This document shows positions 1-7,991 of a stretch of DNA of 18,424 nt, one piece after another. Origin of the DNA: an uncultured Bacilli bacterium (GTDB taxonomy: Bacteria > Bacillota_I > Bacilli_A > RF39 > UBA660); contig CANQHK010000013.1 in the NCBI GenBank assembly GCA_947623645.1, forward strand, positions 1-18,424, in the 5' to 3' direction. Position 1 is the first letter of the stretch. Each line of letters begins with the position of its first letter. Below the pieces are notes generated by a model. It worked only from the letters and a program-made list of their open reading frames with translations. It did not search any database and had not been told where the DNA came from. Both the position numbers and the translations under genes were made by a program.

Positions 1-234
1 AATATCAAGTAACTCTAATAAAAACAATAGTAATAATAGCAAAGATGATGAGGTGTCATTATGTACTAGGAACGTGGCTATTTAGTAAAGCTTGTTAATG
101 GTTACAAAGAATTACAAGAAGAAACAAAACAGAAAGAATTAGAAATTCAAGAATTAAATCAAAAAATTGAAACTTTGAATAGCAGTCGAGAAGTAAAAAA
201 GAAATCTTGGGATGAATATTTTAATAAAAAATAA
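1..234 (+). CDS. 3' end of the gene upstream of the capsid gene, split over two frames
   Basis: The first 85 bases read in one frame as an Asn/Ser/Lys-rich linker (ISSNSNKNNSNNSKDDEVSL...) ending in tandem stops TAG TAA at 83-88. The frame one base back is open from 70 to the TAA at 232-234 and encodes a Glu/Lys/Gln-rich coiled-coil tail ending WDEYFNKK. That second stretch has no convincing ATG or Shine-Dalgarno of its own, so it probably belongs to the same protein, joined by a -1 frameshift, a mutation or a sequencing error. In HK97-type phages the gene before the capsid gene is usually the prohead protease or a scaffold, which is a synteny-based guess here. Most of the gene lies outside the window. 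Confidence 0.35.
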
Positions 235-250
235 GAAAGAAGGTAATATT

Positions 251-1381
251 ATGAATTTAGAAGACAAAAAAGTAGAAATTAGTCAAAAGGCACAAGAAAT
301 CATTGATAATAACGAAAATAAAACAGAAGCAATCGTTCAAGCTATTGAGTATATTCAAACAGAATCTCATAAGGAATTAATAGAACAATTACAAAATGAA
401 AATGAAGAAGCAAAAAGTGATAAGCAATACAGAGAAAAATTAGGACTTAGAATTTTAAATAAGGAAGAAAAAGAGTTCTATGCAAAATTAATTAAAGATC
501 CAAAAGCTGCTATCACTTTTAAGCAAGAAGATATCATTCCAACGACAATCGTCGATAGAACTTTAGAAAATTTACGTCAAAATTATGAAATCATGGATCT
601 TATTGATTTTGCCCCTGCCTCAGTTTCAAAATGGTTTACTGCTGAAAAAGCTGGAACTTTCGCTTGGGGAAATTTAACTGCTGCAATCACTGGTGAATTA
701 AGTGCAACTTTCAAATCACTAAATATTGAATTGGCAAAATTAATGGCGTATTTAGTAATTCCTAAAGCAATTAGAGATTTAGCTTTACCATTTGTAGACA
801 AATATTTTACTGCTATTTTAGGAGAAACTATGCGCGACGGTATTGCTGATGGATACTTAAATGGAAATGGTAAAGATGCACCTATTGGAATTTATAAAAA
901 AGTTGAAACAGTTGAAGAAGATTCAACTCATAAAGACAAAGATTCTAACGAATTAAAGAATTTCAGACCTAAATCATTAGCACCAGCAAAAGTTGTTCTT
1001 TCAAAAAATGGAATGAGAAGTCTTAATGATATGTATTTGATTTGTAATCCTGCAGATAGATATAATTTCGTCGATCCTGCAATGTTAGATTACGAAGGTA
1101 GAAATATTTCTTCTGATAAAAATATTCATGTTATCGAAGAACCACAAAACCCTCAAGGAAAAGCAGTTTTAACTATTAAAGGAAAATATTCAATGGGATT
1201 TAGTGGATTTAAAGTTAACGAGTATGATCAGACAAAAGCCTTAGACGACGCCGATGTATTAATTGGTAAAGTTTACGCAAATGGTCGTCCAGTAGATGAT
1301 TCATGTGCATGGGTTTTTGATGTTACTAAACTTGAAGAATATGTTCCAACTGTAAAAGTTGTGGAAGGCGTTACTCCCTAG
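251..1381 (+). CDS. Phage major capsid protein, HK97 fold
   Basis: 376 residues. The start at 251 is preferred over an in-frame ATG at 212 because AAGAAGG sits about 8 bases before it. The first 70 residues are Glu/Lys/Gln-rich and predicted helical, like the delta/scaffold domain that the prohead protease removes in HK97-type capsids. The rest matches the HK97 family in feel: a segment with DIIPTTIVDRTLENL followed by FAWGNLTAAITGEL, then LVIPKAIRDLALPFVDKYF at the spine-helix position and a C-terminal part with GFKVNEYDQT and VLIGKVYANGRPVDD. It builds the icosahedral shell. The zero-frame stop TAG at 1379-1381 is followed directly by TAA and preceded by CCC, a +1 slippage context (see the entry at 1376-1397). 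Head-tail connector genes follow. Confidence 0.9.
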   Translation: MNLEDKKVEISQKAQEIIDNNENKTEAIVQAIEYIQTESHKELIEQLQNENEEAKSDKQYREKLGLRILNKEEKEFYAKLIKDPKAAITFKQEDIIPTTIVDRTLENLRQNYEIMDLIDFAPASVSKWFTAEKAGTFAWGNLTAAITGELSATFKSLNIELAKLMAYLVIPKAIRDLALPFVDKYFTAILGETMRDGIADGYLNGNGKDAPIGIYKKVETVEEDSTHKDKDSNELKNFRPKSLAPAKVVLSKNGMRSLNDMYLICNPADRYNFVDPAMLDYEGRNISSDKNIHVIEEPQNPQGKAVLTIKGKYSMGFSGFKVNEYDQTKALDDADVLIGKVYANGRPVDDSCAWVFDVTKLEEYVPTVKVVEGVTP

Positions 1382-1397
1382 TAAGCCCGAAAAGGGC
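1376..1397 (+). promoter_or_regulatory. Candidate +1 programmed ribosomal frameshift site at the capsid stop
   Basis: The capsid frame ends ACT CCC TAG TAA. A proline tRNA on CCC (1376-1378) can re-pair one base forward on CCT while the ribosome waits at the stop. Reading then resumes at AGT (1380) and stays open to 2075. A GC-only 4-bp stem, GCCC at 1385-1388 and GGGC at 1394-1397 with a GAAAA loop, begins 6 bases after CCC, a normal distance for a stimulatory structure. The same logic of +1 slippage at a proline codon next to a stop is known for structural genes of Listeria phage PSA. Whether it works here is inferred. Confidence 0.6.
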
Positions 1398-2075
1398 GAT
1401 ATTAATTCTGTAACAGTTAATATCACTTCTGATACTTTAAAAGTATCGGAAGCAGTAGCCGATAAGGAAATAGGCTCTATATCCGTCGATGGCGGAACAG
1501 AGCCTTACTCTTATATTTTAACTGGTACAGATGCTGAAAGTTTTAAAGTTGAAGAAGAAAAAATAAAAATAAAAGAAGCTTTAACAGAAGCAAAAACTTA
1601 TACGGCAAAAGTAAAGGTTACTGATAAGAACAGCAAAGAAAAAGAATCATCAGAGTTTAGTCTTACTGTAGAAAAAGATGAAATAAAGGTAAGCATTCCA
1701 TCTGGCGAAACTTCATTGAATTTAGGTGAAAAGACAGTTCAAGATTTATGCGATAATGTAAGTTTAGATGATGATAATGTAACTGGTGCTTTAAAACACA
1801 TTGCTAAATGGGAAGAATTTTCAAGTAAAGAAGACGAGCAAACAGGAAACTTTTTGCCTCTATACATTGAAGAAGCTAAAGGTCAGGCAAAGGGAACTAT
1901 TAAGTGTGAACTTAAGGGTACTGGTACTAAATTAAAAAAGCCTGTTGCAGTCGATGAAAAAGACGGATTAATTGTATTACAAATTCATAATCAAGATAAT
2001 ACAATTGAAATTACTTCAGAAGGAAAAGAAACAAGAACACTTACATTATCATCACTCGAATTAAAGACTGAATAA
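1380..2075 (+). CDS. Ig-like/decoration extension of the capsid protein
   Basis: 231 residues when read from the +1 shift at 1380; the fused product would have about 607 residues. Reading as a separate gene needs a TTG at 1359 inside the capsid gene with no Shine-Dalgarno site. Residues about 8-90 of the extension look like a cadherin/Ig-type beta-sandwich (SVTVNITSDTLKV... GGTEPYSYILTGTDAESFKV... TYTAKVKVTD... FSLTVEK). The second half (VTGALKHIAKWEEFSSKEDEQTGNFLPLYI... KGTIKCEL... DGLIVLQIHN... RTLTLSSLELK) resembles domains found on Firmicutes phage head-decoration and fibre proteins. The likely role is a minority capsid subunit showing a surface domain that may bind carbohydrate or mucus. 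It could instead be an independently translated decoration protein. Confidence 0.7.
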   Translation, partial: SKPEKGDINSVTVNITSDTLKVSEAVADKEIGSISVDGGTEPYSYILTGTDAESFKVEEEKIKIKEALTEAKTYTAKVKVTDKNSKEKESSEFSLTVEKDEIKVSIPSGETSLNLGEKTVQDLCDNVSLDDDNVTGALKHIAKWEEFSSKEDEQTGNFLPLYIEEAKGQAKGTIKCELKGTGTKLKKPVAVDEKDGLIVLQIHNQDNTIEITSEGKETRTLTLSSLELKTE

Positions 2076-2105
2076 ATCAATTAAAATCTTACAAGGAGGA
2101 TTTTT

Positions 2106-2489
2106 ATGTATAAAGTTATAAGTAAATTTTGGGACAAGCAAGATTTAACTGAACATACTTATCAAGAAAATGATCCTTTCCCATTTGATAATCGAGAAAT
2201 TAAAGAATCAAGGATTCAGGAATTATCTACTGATTTAAATGGATTAGGATATCCTTTAATTATACTTGAGTCTGATTTAATAGATATGAAAAAATCAGAA
2301 ATTCAAAATATTTTACAGGCAGAAAATATTGAATTTGAAAAAGAAAAATCTAAAGAAGAGTTAATTCGTCAATATGAAGAATATCATTCCCGAATAAAAT
2401 TATTAGATGAAGCTTTGGAGCTTGGTATTGAAGTTCCAGAAGAAATTTCAAACATTCAAATTGTTAAGTTAATTCTAGGTAAGGAATAA
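2106..2489 (+). CDS. Small head-region protein with C-terminal HeH/SAP-like domain
   Basis: 127 residues, preceded by a near-perfect Shine-Dalgarno AAGGAGG. The N-terminal half (MYKVISKFWDKQDLTEHTYQ ... RIQELSTDLNGLGYPLI) fits the short proteins often found just after the capsid gene in Firmicutes siphoviruses. Residues about 60-92 (DMKKSEIQNILQAENIEFE... SKEELIRQYEEY) have the helix-extended loop-helix pattern of HeH/LEM/SAP-like domains, which bind nucleic acid in other proteins. The C-terminus is helical. Its position between capsid and connector genes points to a structural or packaging role, possibly contacting DNA at the portal. The exact function is not known to me. Confidence 0.65.
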   Translation: MYKVISKFWDKQDLTEHTYQENDPFPFDNREIKESRIQELSTDLNGLGYPLIILESDLIDMKKSEIQNILQAENIEFEKEKSKEELIRQYEEYHSRIKLLDEALELGIEVPEEISNIQIVKLILGKE

Positions 2490-2795
2490 ATGGATCAAGC
2501 AACAGAAAAAGAAAAGGAAATTTTATCCGAATTTAAAGAAGAAAATCATATTTCTTCTTTAAGAGAGGATGATGAATCAATACTAAATTATATTCGTGAA
2601 GGTATTGCCGATATCAATGAAAATAATGGAACTATCACAGATTTTGATAAAGATTTAATTTCTAGACGTCTTTTAAAACTTTATGTGTTATACGCAGATA
2701 ATAAGAGAGTGGCAGAATTTAAAAGTTTATATGCAGGAGAATATGCAGAACGCCAAAGATTCTATTTTCAAGCATCATGTACCAACGTACAATGA
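2490..2795 (+). CDS. Head-tail connector protein, gp6-like
   Basis: 101 residues, starting at the base right after the preceding TAA, so probably translationally coupled. The protein is almost all helical. The core (DDESILNYIREGIADINE ... SRRLLKLYVLYADNKRVAEF) matches the HK97 gp6 / SPP1 gp15 adaptor pattern, a four-helix protein that forms a ring below the portal after DNA packaging. Ends on TGA inside the next gene, which overlaps it. Length and position are typical of the family. Assignment rests on gene order as much as on sequence. Confidence 0.6.
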   Translation: MDQATEKEKEILSEFKEENHISSLREDDESILNYIREGIADINENNGTITDFDKDLISRRLLKLYVLYADNKRVAEFKSLYAGEYAERQRFYFQASCTNVQ

Positions 2796-3099
2796 TGGAC
2801 GATTTTATTTATTCAAAATTAAGCAAGCAAAAGATAAATATCCAAAAGAATATCTTGAAGATACTAAAGAATTTGTTTATTTTGAAGAATTGTCTATCTC
2901 AGATAAATTGAGATTTGAAGCAGAAGAAAGGGAAGTATATTTGACTAAAAAAATTCGTGTTGCTCAAAGAAAAGATATTGATTCTTTATGTGTATTAAAA
3001 ATTGGGGAAGAGTTTCATTCTGTTTACAATATCTATCATTTTACGAATGATGATGGATATAAGCAAAGTGATATTACTCTAATTCATTATCATTCATAA
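2743..3099 (+). CDS. Head closure / head-tail adaptor protein
   Basis: 118 residues from the ATG at 2743, which has AGGAG 3 bases upstream; an in-frame ATG at 2731 lacks a Shine-Dalgarno. It overlaps the end of the connector gene by about 50 bases. The sequence is beta-rich, with a first strand pair (VPTYNDGRFYLFKIKQ), a middle block (VYLTKKIRVAQRKDIDSLCV) and an end (VYNIYHFTNDDGYKQSDITL) typical of the small beta-barrel stoppers of the SPP1 gp16 / phage head-tail adaptor type. It probably closes the connector channel and gives the docking surface for the tail. Confidence 0.65.
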   Translation: MQNAKDSIFKHHVPTYNDGRFYLFKIKQAKDKYPKEYLEDTKEFVYFEELSISDKLRFEAEEREVYLTKKIRVAQRKDIDSLCVLKIGEEFHSVYNIYHFTNDDGYKQSDITLIHYHS

Positions 3100-3437
3100 T
3101 GATGACCAAAGAAGATTTTGAAGAAATCTTAGATTCATTAAAAATTACGGTTGCAGAAGGAATCAATAAAGATGAAAAGACTTGGCTATTCCCAAGAATT
3201 GTTTATTGGGAAATTTTTTGGGATTTTCTTCAAGCTAGTTCCAAATCTTATAATTGTGTTGTAACATATCAAATATCATTTTTTTCGAAAGAGCCTAGAA
3301 ATGAAAAATTACTAGAATTAATAAAAAAATTATTGGATCATGGTATTGTTGCTAATGTTAATCATGAATATATTCAAGACGAAAAATATTTTCATTCTTA
3401 CTTTAGTATTGATTTGCTAGAAAATGTACTCGTTTAA
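3099..3437 (+). CDS. Tail terminator / tail completion-like protein
   Basis: 112 residues. Its ATG shares one base with the preceding TAA (TAATG), and no Shine-Dalgarno is visible, so translation by coupling is likely. The alpha/beta pattern (helix EDFEEILDSLKITVAEGI, strands VVTYQISFFS, helix NEKLLELIKKLLDHGI, strand FHSYFSIDLLE) and the slot between head closure and gp10-like genes fit the tail terminator family (DUF806/lambda gpU-like), which caps the tail tube. I do not recognise a decisive motif, so the name is a synteny-based inference. Confidence 0.5.
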   Translation: MMTKEDFEEILDSLKITVAEGINKDEKTWLFPRIVYWEIFWDFLQASSKSYNCVVTYQISFFSKEPRNEKLLELIKKLLDHGIVANVNHEYIQDEKYFHSYFSIDLLENVLV

Positions 3438-3786
3438 TGAATTTGAGGGAATTAATGATTTAATTAATGATTTGAATAAAATTATGAATAATGCTAGTAA
3501 TCCGCAAGATATTTTAGAGATTGGTGCACAAGAGTTTGTAAAGGATTTACTAAAGTTGCCAAAACCAATTTCTAAAATTAGAAAAAGTGGATATACTCAT
3601 CTAATTGAAACCTTTACTTATCAAAAGGTTCAAAATAATGAAATTAATATTGGGTGGGGAAAGTATTATGGGCGAATGGTTGAGGATGGAACATTTAAAA
3701 CCAGAGCGCAACCACATCTTAAACCAACCTATGAAAAAAATAAAGAAAAATATTATAAAATAATGATCGAAAGAGCATATAGATAG
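3424..3786 (+). CDS. HK97 gp10-like tail completion protein
   Basis: 120 residues, overlapping the previous gene by 14 bases. The N-terminus has the helical INDLINDLNKIM pattern and the C-terminal half holds the family signature: INIGWGKYYGRMVEDGTFKT followed by RAQPHLKPTYEKNKEKYYK, equivalent to the 'Y..fvE.GT...aqPfl.pa' motif of HK97 gp10. These proteins take part in joining head and tail. AGGAGG at 3785-3790 right after its stop serves the major tail protein. Confidence 0.8.
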   Translation: MYSFNEFEGINDLINDLNKIMNNASNPQDILEIGAQEFVKDLLKLPKPISKIRKSGYTHLIETFTYQKVQNNEINIGWGKYYGRMVEDGTFKTRAQPHLKPTYEKNKEKYYKIMIERAYR

Positions 3787-3797
3787 GAGGAATATAA

Positions 3798-4421
3798 ATG
3801 CAAGCAAAAAGACCTATGATTAAAGAAAGCGTAGGAGCACAGTATTATGCTTTTAATACGCCATCAGAAAAAGGAGAATTTGATCCTACAAAATATGAAG
3901 AAACTATTAAAACAGAAACCGTAAAAAGTATTGGTACTACAGAAAATGCAGAGAGTGCCACGGTAAAAGCTAGTGGTAAAGATTATGAGACTGTTTCACA
4001 AAGTTCTAATGTTGAATTAGCTGTTGAAGTTGTAGCTTTTGATCCTGATGATTTAGCAAAAATGAGAGGGGATACGACAAGAGAATCCGGACTTATGTCT
4101 AGTGGAAGAAACGCTAAAAGACCATTTTTTGCTTATGGTAAAGTTGTAAAAAAAGTCGGTGGAGGAGTTAGATATGATTGGTATCCAAAATGCCAATTAG
4201 TAGAAAATACGGATGACATTGCAACGAAAGAAGATTCATTTAGTGAGCAAAACGACACGGTTACAATCAGATGCTATGCTTTTAATGATGAAGGAGATAT
4301 CAAAAATTATGTCGATAGTGAATCAAGTAATTTTCCAAAAGCACTTACAGAAGAAAAATTCTTTACAAAACCTATTGTAACTGAAGAAGATTTAACTGAA
4401 ATTACAAGTCCAGGAGCATAG
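3798..4421 (+). CDS. Major tail protein (phi13/HK97-type)
   Basis: 207 residues with Shine-Dalgarno AGGAGG upstream. The sequence is beta-rich and fits phi13-family major tail proteins: ESVGAQYYAFNTPSEKGEF near the N-terminus, an Asp/Glu-rich middle, and the stretch NAKRPFFAYGKVVKKVGGGV and RYDWYPKCQLVENTDDIAT. It polymerises into the tail tube. An intrinsic terminator overlaps its stop codon, which could keep expression of this abundant protein above that of the downstream tail genes. No C-terminal Ig domain or frameshift extension is visible, unlike the capsid gene. Confidence 0.85.
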   Translation: MQAKRPMIKESVGAQYYAFNTPSEKGEFDPTKYEETIKTETVKSIGTTENAESATVKASGKDYETVSQSSNVELAVEVVAFDPDDLAKMRGDTTRESGLMSSGRNAKRPFFAYGKVVKKVGGGVRYDWYPKCQLVENTDDIATKEDSFSEQNDTVTIRCYAFNDEGDIKNYVDSESSNFPKALTEEKFFTKPIVTEEDLTEITSPGA

Positions 4422-4440
4422 AAATATGCTCTCTTTTTTT
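4414..4440 (+). terminator. Intrinsic terminator overlapping the major tail protein stop codon
   Basis: A perfect 7-bp stem (GAGCATA at 4414-4420, TATGCTC at 4425-4431) with a GAAA tetraloop is followed by a T-rich tract at 4432-4440. The TAG stop (4419-4421) lies in the left arm, so ribosomes finishing the major tail protein would cover the hairpin. This looks like a partial terminator inside the late operon. Confidence 0.75.
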
Positions 4441-4469
4441 GTATTTATAAAAGAAAGTGAGGGAACAGT

Positions 4470-4790
4470 ATGAATATTGAATTAAAAAATAAAGAATTTA
4501 TACATTTAGAGATTGGACCTTTATTTTTTGAATATCTTGAAGATTATCCAGGAGGTGCTGATCAATTAGTAGAGGATTGGGAAAACAGAAAAAACCGTTT
4601 TTATGTTGCTAATTGTTTAGTTTATGCAGTAATTGCATCGAATTATTCCAAACCGATTAAAAGAAGAGAATTATTGAATTTGGTTCATATAGATGATATA
4701 GGAAAAATTGCTACATTTGTATATCAAAATTTATCAAAATTAAATCAAGAAGTAGAAAATAAAGACATTGATTATTTAAAACATTTTTAG
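4470..4790 (+). CDS. Tail assembly chaperone
   Basis: 106 residues with GAGGGAA upstream. The protein is small, acidic and helical, between the major tail protein and tape measure genes, where siphoviruses carry the chaperone that coats the tape measure during tail assembly. Motif-like stretches include EIGPLFFEYLEDYPGGADQL and NRFYVANCLVYAVIASNY. Most such genes have a frameshifted second ORF (G/GT). Here only 15 bases separate this stop from the tape measure ATG, so a long extension is not possible. Confidence 0.65.
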   Translation: MNIELKNKEFIHLEIGPLFFEYLEDYPGGADQLVEDWENRKNRFYVANCLVYAVIASNYSKPIKRRELLNLVHIDDIGKIATFVYQNLSKLNQEVENKDIDYLKHF

Positions 4791-4805
4791 GAAGAAGTTG
4801 ATATC

Positions 4806-7800
4806 ATGAATAACGATCTAAAAAAAGTTGGTTTGGTTTTTAAAGCAGATGGTACTACAGATTTTATAAAATCTTTAAGGACAATTAATGATTCTTTAAC
4901 TACGAATTATTCACAATTTAAAAAAGTGCAGGCAGAGTGGGATAATTCCACGAAATCTAGTGAAAAATTGAAATCTAAGTTAGATTATTTAAATAATGCC
5001 TATGATTTGCAAAAAAATAAAGTTAATTTATTAAGTACAGAATTAGAAGAATTAAAGAATGCAGAAGAACGTGATGAACAGGCAATTCAAAAGAAAACAA
5101 ATCAACTAACTAAAGCAGAAACCAAATTGATTAGTTATAAGAAACAAATTAATGAAACGACAGCACAATTACAAACTTCAACAAATCATTTGATTACTTA
5201 TGGAGAAAATTTAGAAAAGATTGGAAAAAAGGCGGATAGTGCTAGTAAAAAATTGTCTGGAATATCTCTTGCAGCAACTGCTGGTTTAACCGCTTCCATC
5301 AAAACTGCTATTGATTTTGAAGATGCTTTTGCTGGTGTTCAGAAAACAGTTGATGCGACAGAAGAAGAATTTGCTGTTTTGAAAAAAGGCATCATGGATA
5401 TGGCGGAAGAACTTCCAGCATCTACGACAGAAATAAGCGCAGTCGCTGAAGCTGCTGGACAATTAGGAATACAAAAAGAAAATATTTTATCTTTTACGAG
5501 GACAATGATCGACTTAGGAGAAGCGACAAACCTAACTGCGAATGATGCAGCAGATTCGTTAGCTAGATTTGCAAATATTACAAATATGTCTCAAAAAGAT
5601 TTTGATAAATTAGGATCTACCATTGTAAGTTTAGGTAATAATTCTGCTACAACTGAATCAGAAATTGTAAGCATGGCTATGCGAATTGCTGGTGCTGGGT
5701 CAACAGTAGGGATGAGCGAAGCCGATATTGTATCTTTTGCAGCTGCTCTTTCGAGTGTAGGAATTGAAGCTGAAGCAGGAGGGTCAGCATTTTCTAAAAT
5801 GATGATCAATATAGAGTCTGATGTTTCATCTGGAAAAGGTCATTTGGAAGATTATGCTAGAATTGCCGGAATGACCGCTAATGAGTTTAAAAAGGCTTGG
5901 GCAGAGGATGCTTCTGGTGCGATGATTTCTTTCATTGAGGGATTAGGAAATGTTGAAAAAAATGGTGGCAATTTAATTAATACTTTGAGTGATTTAGATA
6001 TTACAGAAGTTCGATTGAGAGATGCAGTTTTAAGAGCAGCCAATGCGAGTGATTTATTTGCTGATACAGTTGCACTAGGAAATAATGCATGGAAAGAAAA
6101 TAATGCTTTATCAGTAGAAGCTCAAAAGAGATATGCGACTTTGAAAAGTCAATTTGATATGGCGATTAATAAAATTAAAAATATTGCAATCACTTTAGGA
6201 AATAAGCTTATGCCTTCTCTTCAAAAAGGAATTGATTATATTGGAAAATTAACAGATAAATTTGATGATCTGAGCGAAGAGCAGGTTGATATGATTGTAA
6301 AGGTAGGTTTGGTGGTAGCCGCTTTAAGCCCATTATTGAAGTTATTCAGCACAGTTTCTACTACTATTGGAGGAACGATGAAAGCTATTGGAAGTTTTAG
6401 TCAAGCTTTAAAAGGAATCCAAGGAGATATTTCCTCTACGAGTAATACTGTTAATAGTTTATCGACTGTTTTTTCGGCAATAACAAGCCCTGTTGGTTTA
6501 GCATGTACAGCAATTGCTGCATCTATAGCAATTATTAAAGTTACTTCGGATAATGCCATGAAAGATGTAAAAAGTGACTTTGATACGATGGGTCAAGCAG
6601 CAGCTGATTTTTATAATGGTATTCAAACTGCTGAATCACATTTAGGTAGTTTTAATTCGACTTTATTTGCAACCAATGAAGAGCAACAAAATCTCACAGC
6701 AAATATGCAAGAGATTCAAAATGGTATTACTGAAATAACTCGTAGAGCATCAGAAGAAAGAAGATCTTATACTTCTGAGGAGATTCAAAAATTGGATGAG
6801 TATTTTGAAGAACTTAGAAATTTAAAAAATCGTGAGTTGGAAATTGAAAATCAAGTTGCTGGGGCAATTGCTCAGCAGGCTCAAACGATTGCCGAAACGC
6901 ATAATGGTAGTTTGGAAGAATATAAAACAACAGCCCAAGAATGGATTAAAACAGCTCAAGAACAAAAAGATAAAGAAATTGAACTTATTAATCAAAGAAC
7001 AATAGAAGAAATTGCTTTATTAAATGCAAGGTATGGTGAGAAAGCAACTCTTGATAATGAAGAATATAAAAGAGAATATGATTTGATTATGACTAGTAAA
7101 GAAAATGCTATTAATTCAGCAAATGAACAAGTTGCCAAAGTCAGTGAGGTGTTTGCGAATGGATATACAAATCGAATGACTCAAAATGAGGAATTTTATA
7201 ATAAATTCAAAGAAGCAAATGCTAAATTAGAAGAAGCAGAAAGAATCCATGCTCAAACTTTAGAAGATATCGAAAATGGAGATTTACACGGTCATATGTC
7301 AAGGTGGGCAGCTAAAAAAGATGCAGATACTGACTATAAAAATACAACAAAGAAAATTTGGAAAGAATTATGTAAAAATATGAGTGATAGTGAAGTAGAG
7401 CAATTAGGGACTTGGCTTGGAATGACCGCTAATTCTGAATTATATGGTGGAAAAATTAGTGATGAATCTAAAAATATGGCAGATACAATTTTAAAAAATT
7501 GGGATAAGCTTCCAAAAGAATCCCGAAAAACTATGGAAAATACGATGAGTCCTATGTTAGAAGAAATGCAAAAAAGTGAACCTAGTTTATTTTCAAAAGC
7601 AAGTAGTATTGCTAATGGTATTCTCTCTCGCTTAAAAAAAGCATTTAATATTCATTCACCATCTAAAGAAACAAGGTCTATTTTCCAAAATGTTATGAAA
7701 GGTGCTGAAATTGGTTTAGAAGATGAAGAGAAAAAACTTTATCAAAAAACTGATAAAATTGCTAACCAAATAAAAGAAAATTTGTCAAATATTCAACCTG

Positions 7801-7991
7801 AACTTGAAGTAAATGATAATGCAGATTTTTCAAGACAAAATGCACCATATTCTACAAATAATATTGAAATTATTATTGATTACTTAGCTTTGACAAAAGC
7901 TATTATGAAAGCTTTAAATAGTTGCAAAATTAAGCTTGATAGTGATGGTTTTATTCAAATTATTGATGATAGATTGCAGGAGGTGGTTTAA
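4806..7991 (+). CDS. Tail tape measure protein
   Basis: 1061 residues, with AGGAAG before the ATG. Residues 1-150 form a long coiled coil. From about 165 there is the conserved TP901-type minor tail core (AGVQKTVDATEEEFAVLKKG, ELPASTTEISAVAEAAGQLG, ATNLTANDAADSLARFANIT, GIEAEAGGSAFSKMMINIES). Hydrophobic segments near residues 495-525 and 565-585 fit the membrane-active part, then more coiled coil, and a C-terminal INHSP-type motif (FNIHSPSKETRSIFQNV). It sets tail length. At roughly 1.5 angstroms per residue, the family's usual ratio, a tail of about 160 nm is expected. It ends in TAATG, shared with the Dit gene. No muramidase or peptidase domain is evident. Confidence 0.92.
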   Translation: MNNDLKKVGLVFKADGTTDFIKSLRTINDSLTTNYSQFKKVQAEWDNSTKSSEKLKSKLDYLNNAYDLQKNKVNLLSTELEELKNAEERDEQAIQKKTNQLTKAETKLISYKKQINETTAQLQTSTNHLITYGENLEKIGKKADSASKKLSGISLAATAGLTASIKTAIDFEDAFAGVQKTVDATEEEFAVLKKGIMDMAEELPASTTEISAVAEAAGQLGIQKENILSFTRTMIDLGEATNLTANDAADSLARFANITNMSQKDFDKLGSTIVSLGNNSATTESEIVSMAMRIAGAGSTVGMSEADIVSFAAALSSVGIEAEAGGSAFSKMMINIESDVSSGKGHLEDYARIAGMTANEFKKAWAEDASGAMISFIEGLGNVEKNGGNLINTLSDLDITEVRLRDAVLRAANASDLFADTVALGNNAWKENNALSVEAQKRYATLKSQFDMAINKIKNIAITLGNKLMPSLQKGIDYIGKLTDKFDDLSEEQVDMIVKVGLVVAALSPLLKLFSTVSTTIGGTMKAIGSFSQALKGIQGDISSTSNTVNSLSTVFSAITSPVGLACTAIAASIAIIKVTSDNAMKDVKSDFDTMGQAAADFYNGIQTAESHLGSFNSTLFATNEEQQNLTANMQEIQNGITEITRRASEERRSYTSEEIQKLDEYFEELRNLKNRELEIENQVAGAIAQQAQTIAETHNGSLEEYKTTAQEWIKTAQEQKDKEIELINQRTIEEIALLNARYGEKATLDNEEYKREYDLIMTSKENAINSANEQVAKVSEVFANGYTNRMTQNEEFYNKFKEANAKLEEAERIHAQTLEDIENGDLHGHMSRWAAKKDADTDYKNTTKKIWKELCKNMSDSEVEQLGTWLGMTANSELYGGKISDESKNMADTILKNWDKLPKESRKTMENTMSPMLEEMQKSEPSLFSKASSIANGILSRLKKAFNIHSPSKETRSIFQNVMKGAEIGLEDEEKKLYQKTDKIANQIKENLSNIQPELEVNDNADFSRQNAPYSTNNIEIIIDYLALTKAIMKALNSCKIKLDSDGFIQIIDDRLQEVV

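Noticed and set aside
1359..2075. Independent gene starting at TTG 1359
   Set aside because: There is no Shine-Dalgarno upstream, and the start lies in the last codons of the capsid gene; the CCC-TAG context gives a better explanation for the frame.
4770..4806. -1 frameshift at the T run at the end of the tail chaperone
   Set aside because: The shifted frame ends after about four codons, so no chaperone extension can be made there.
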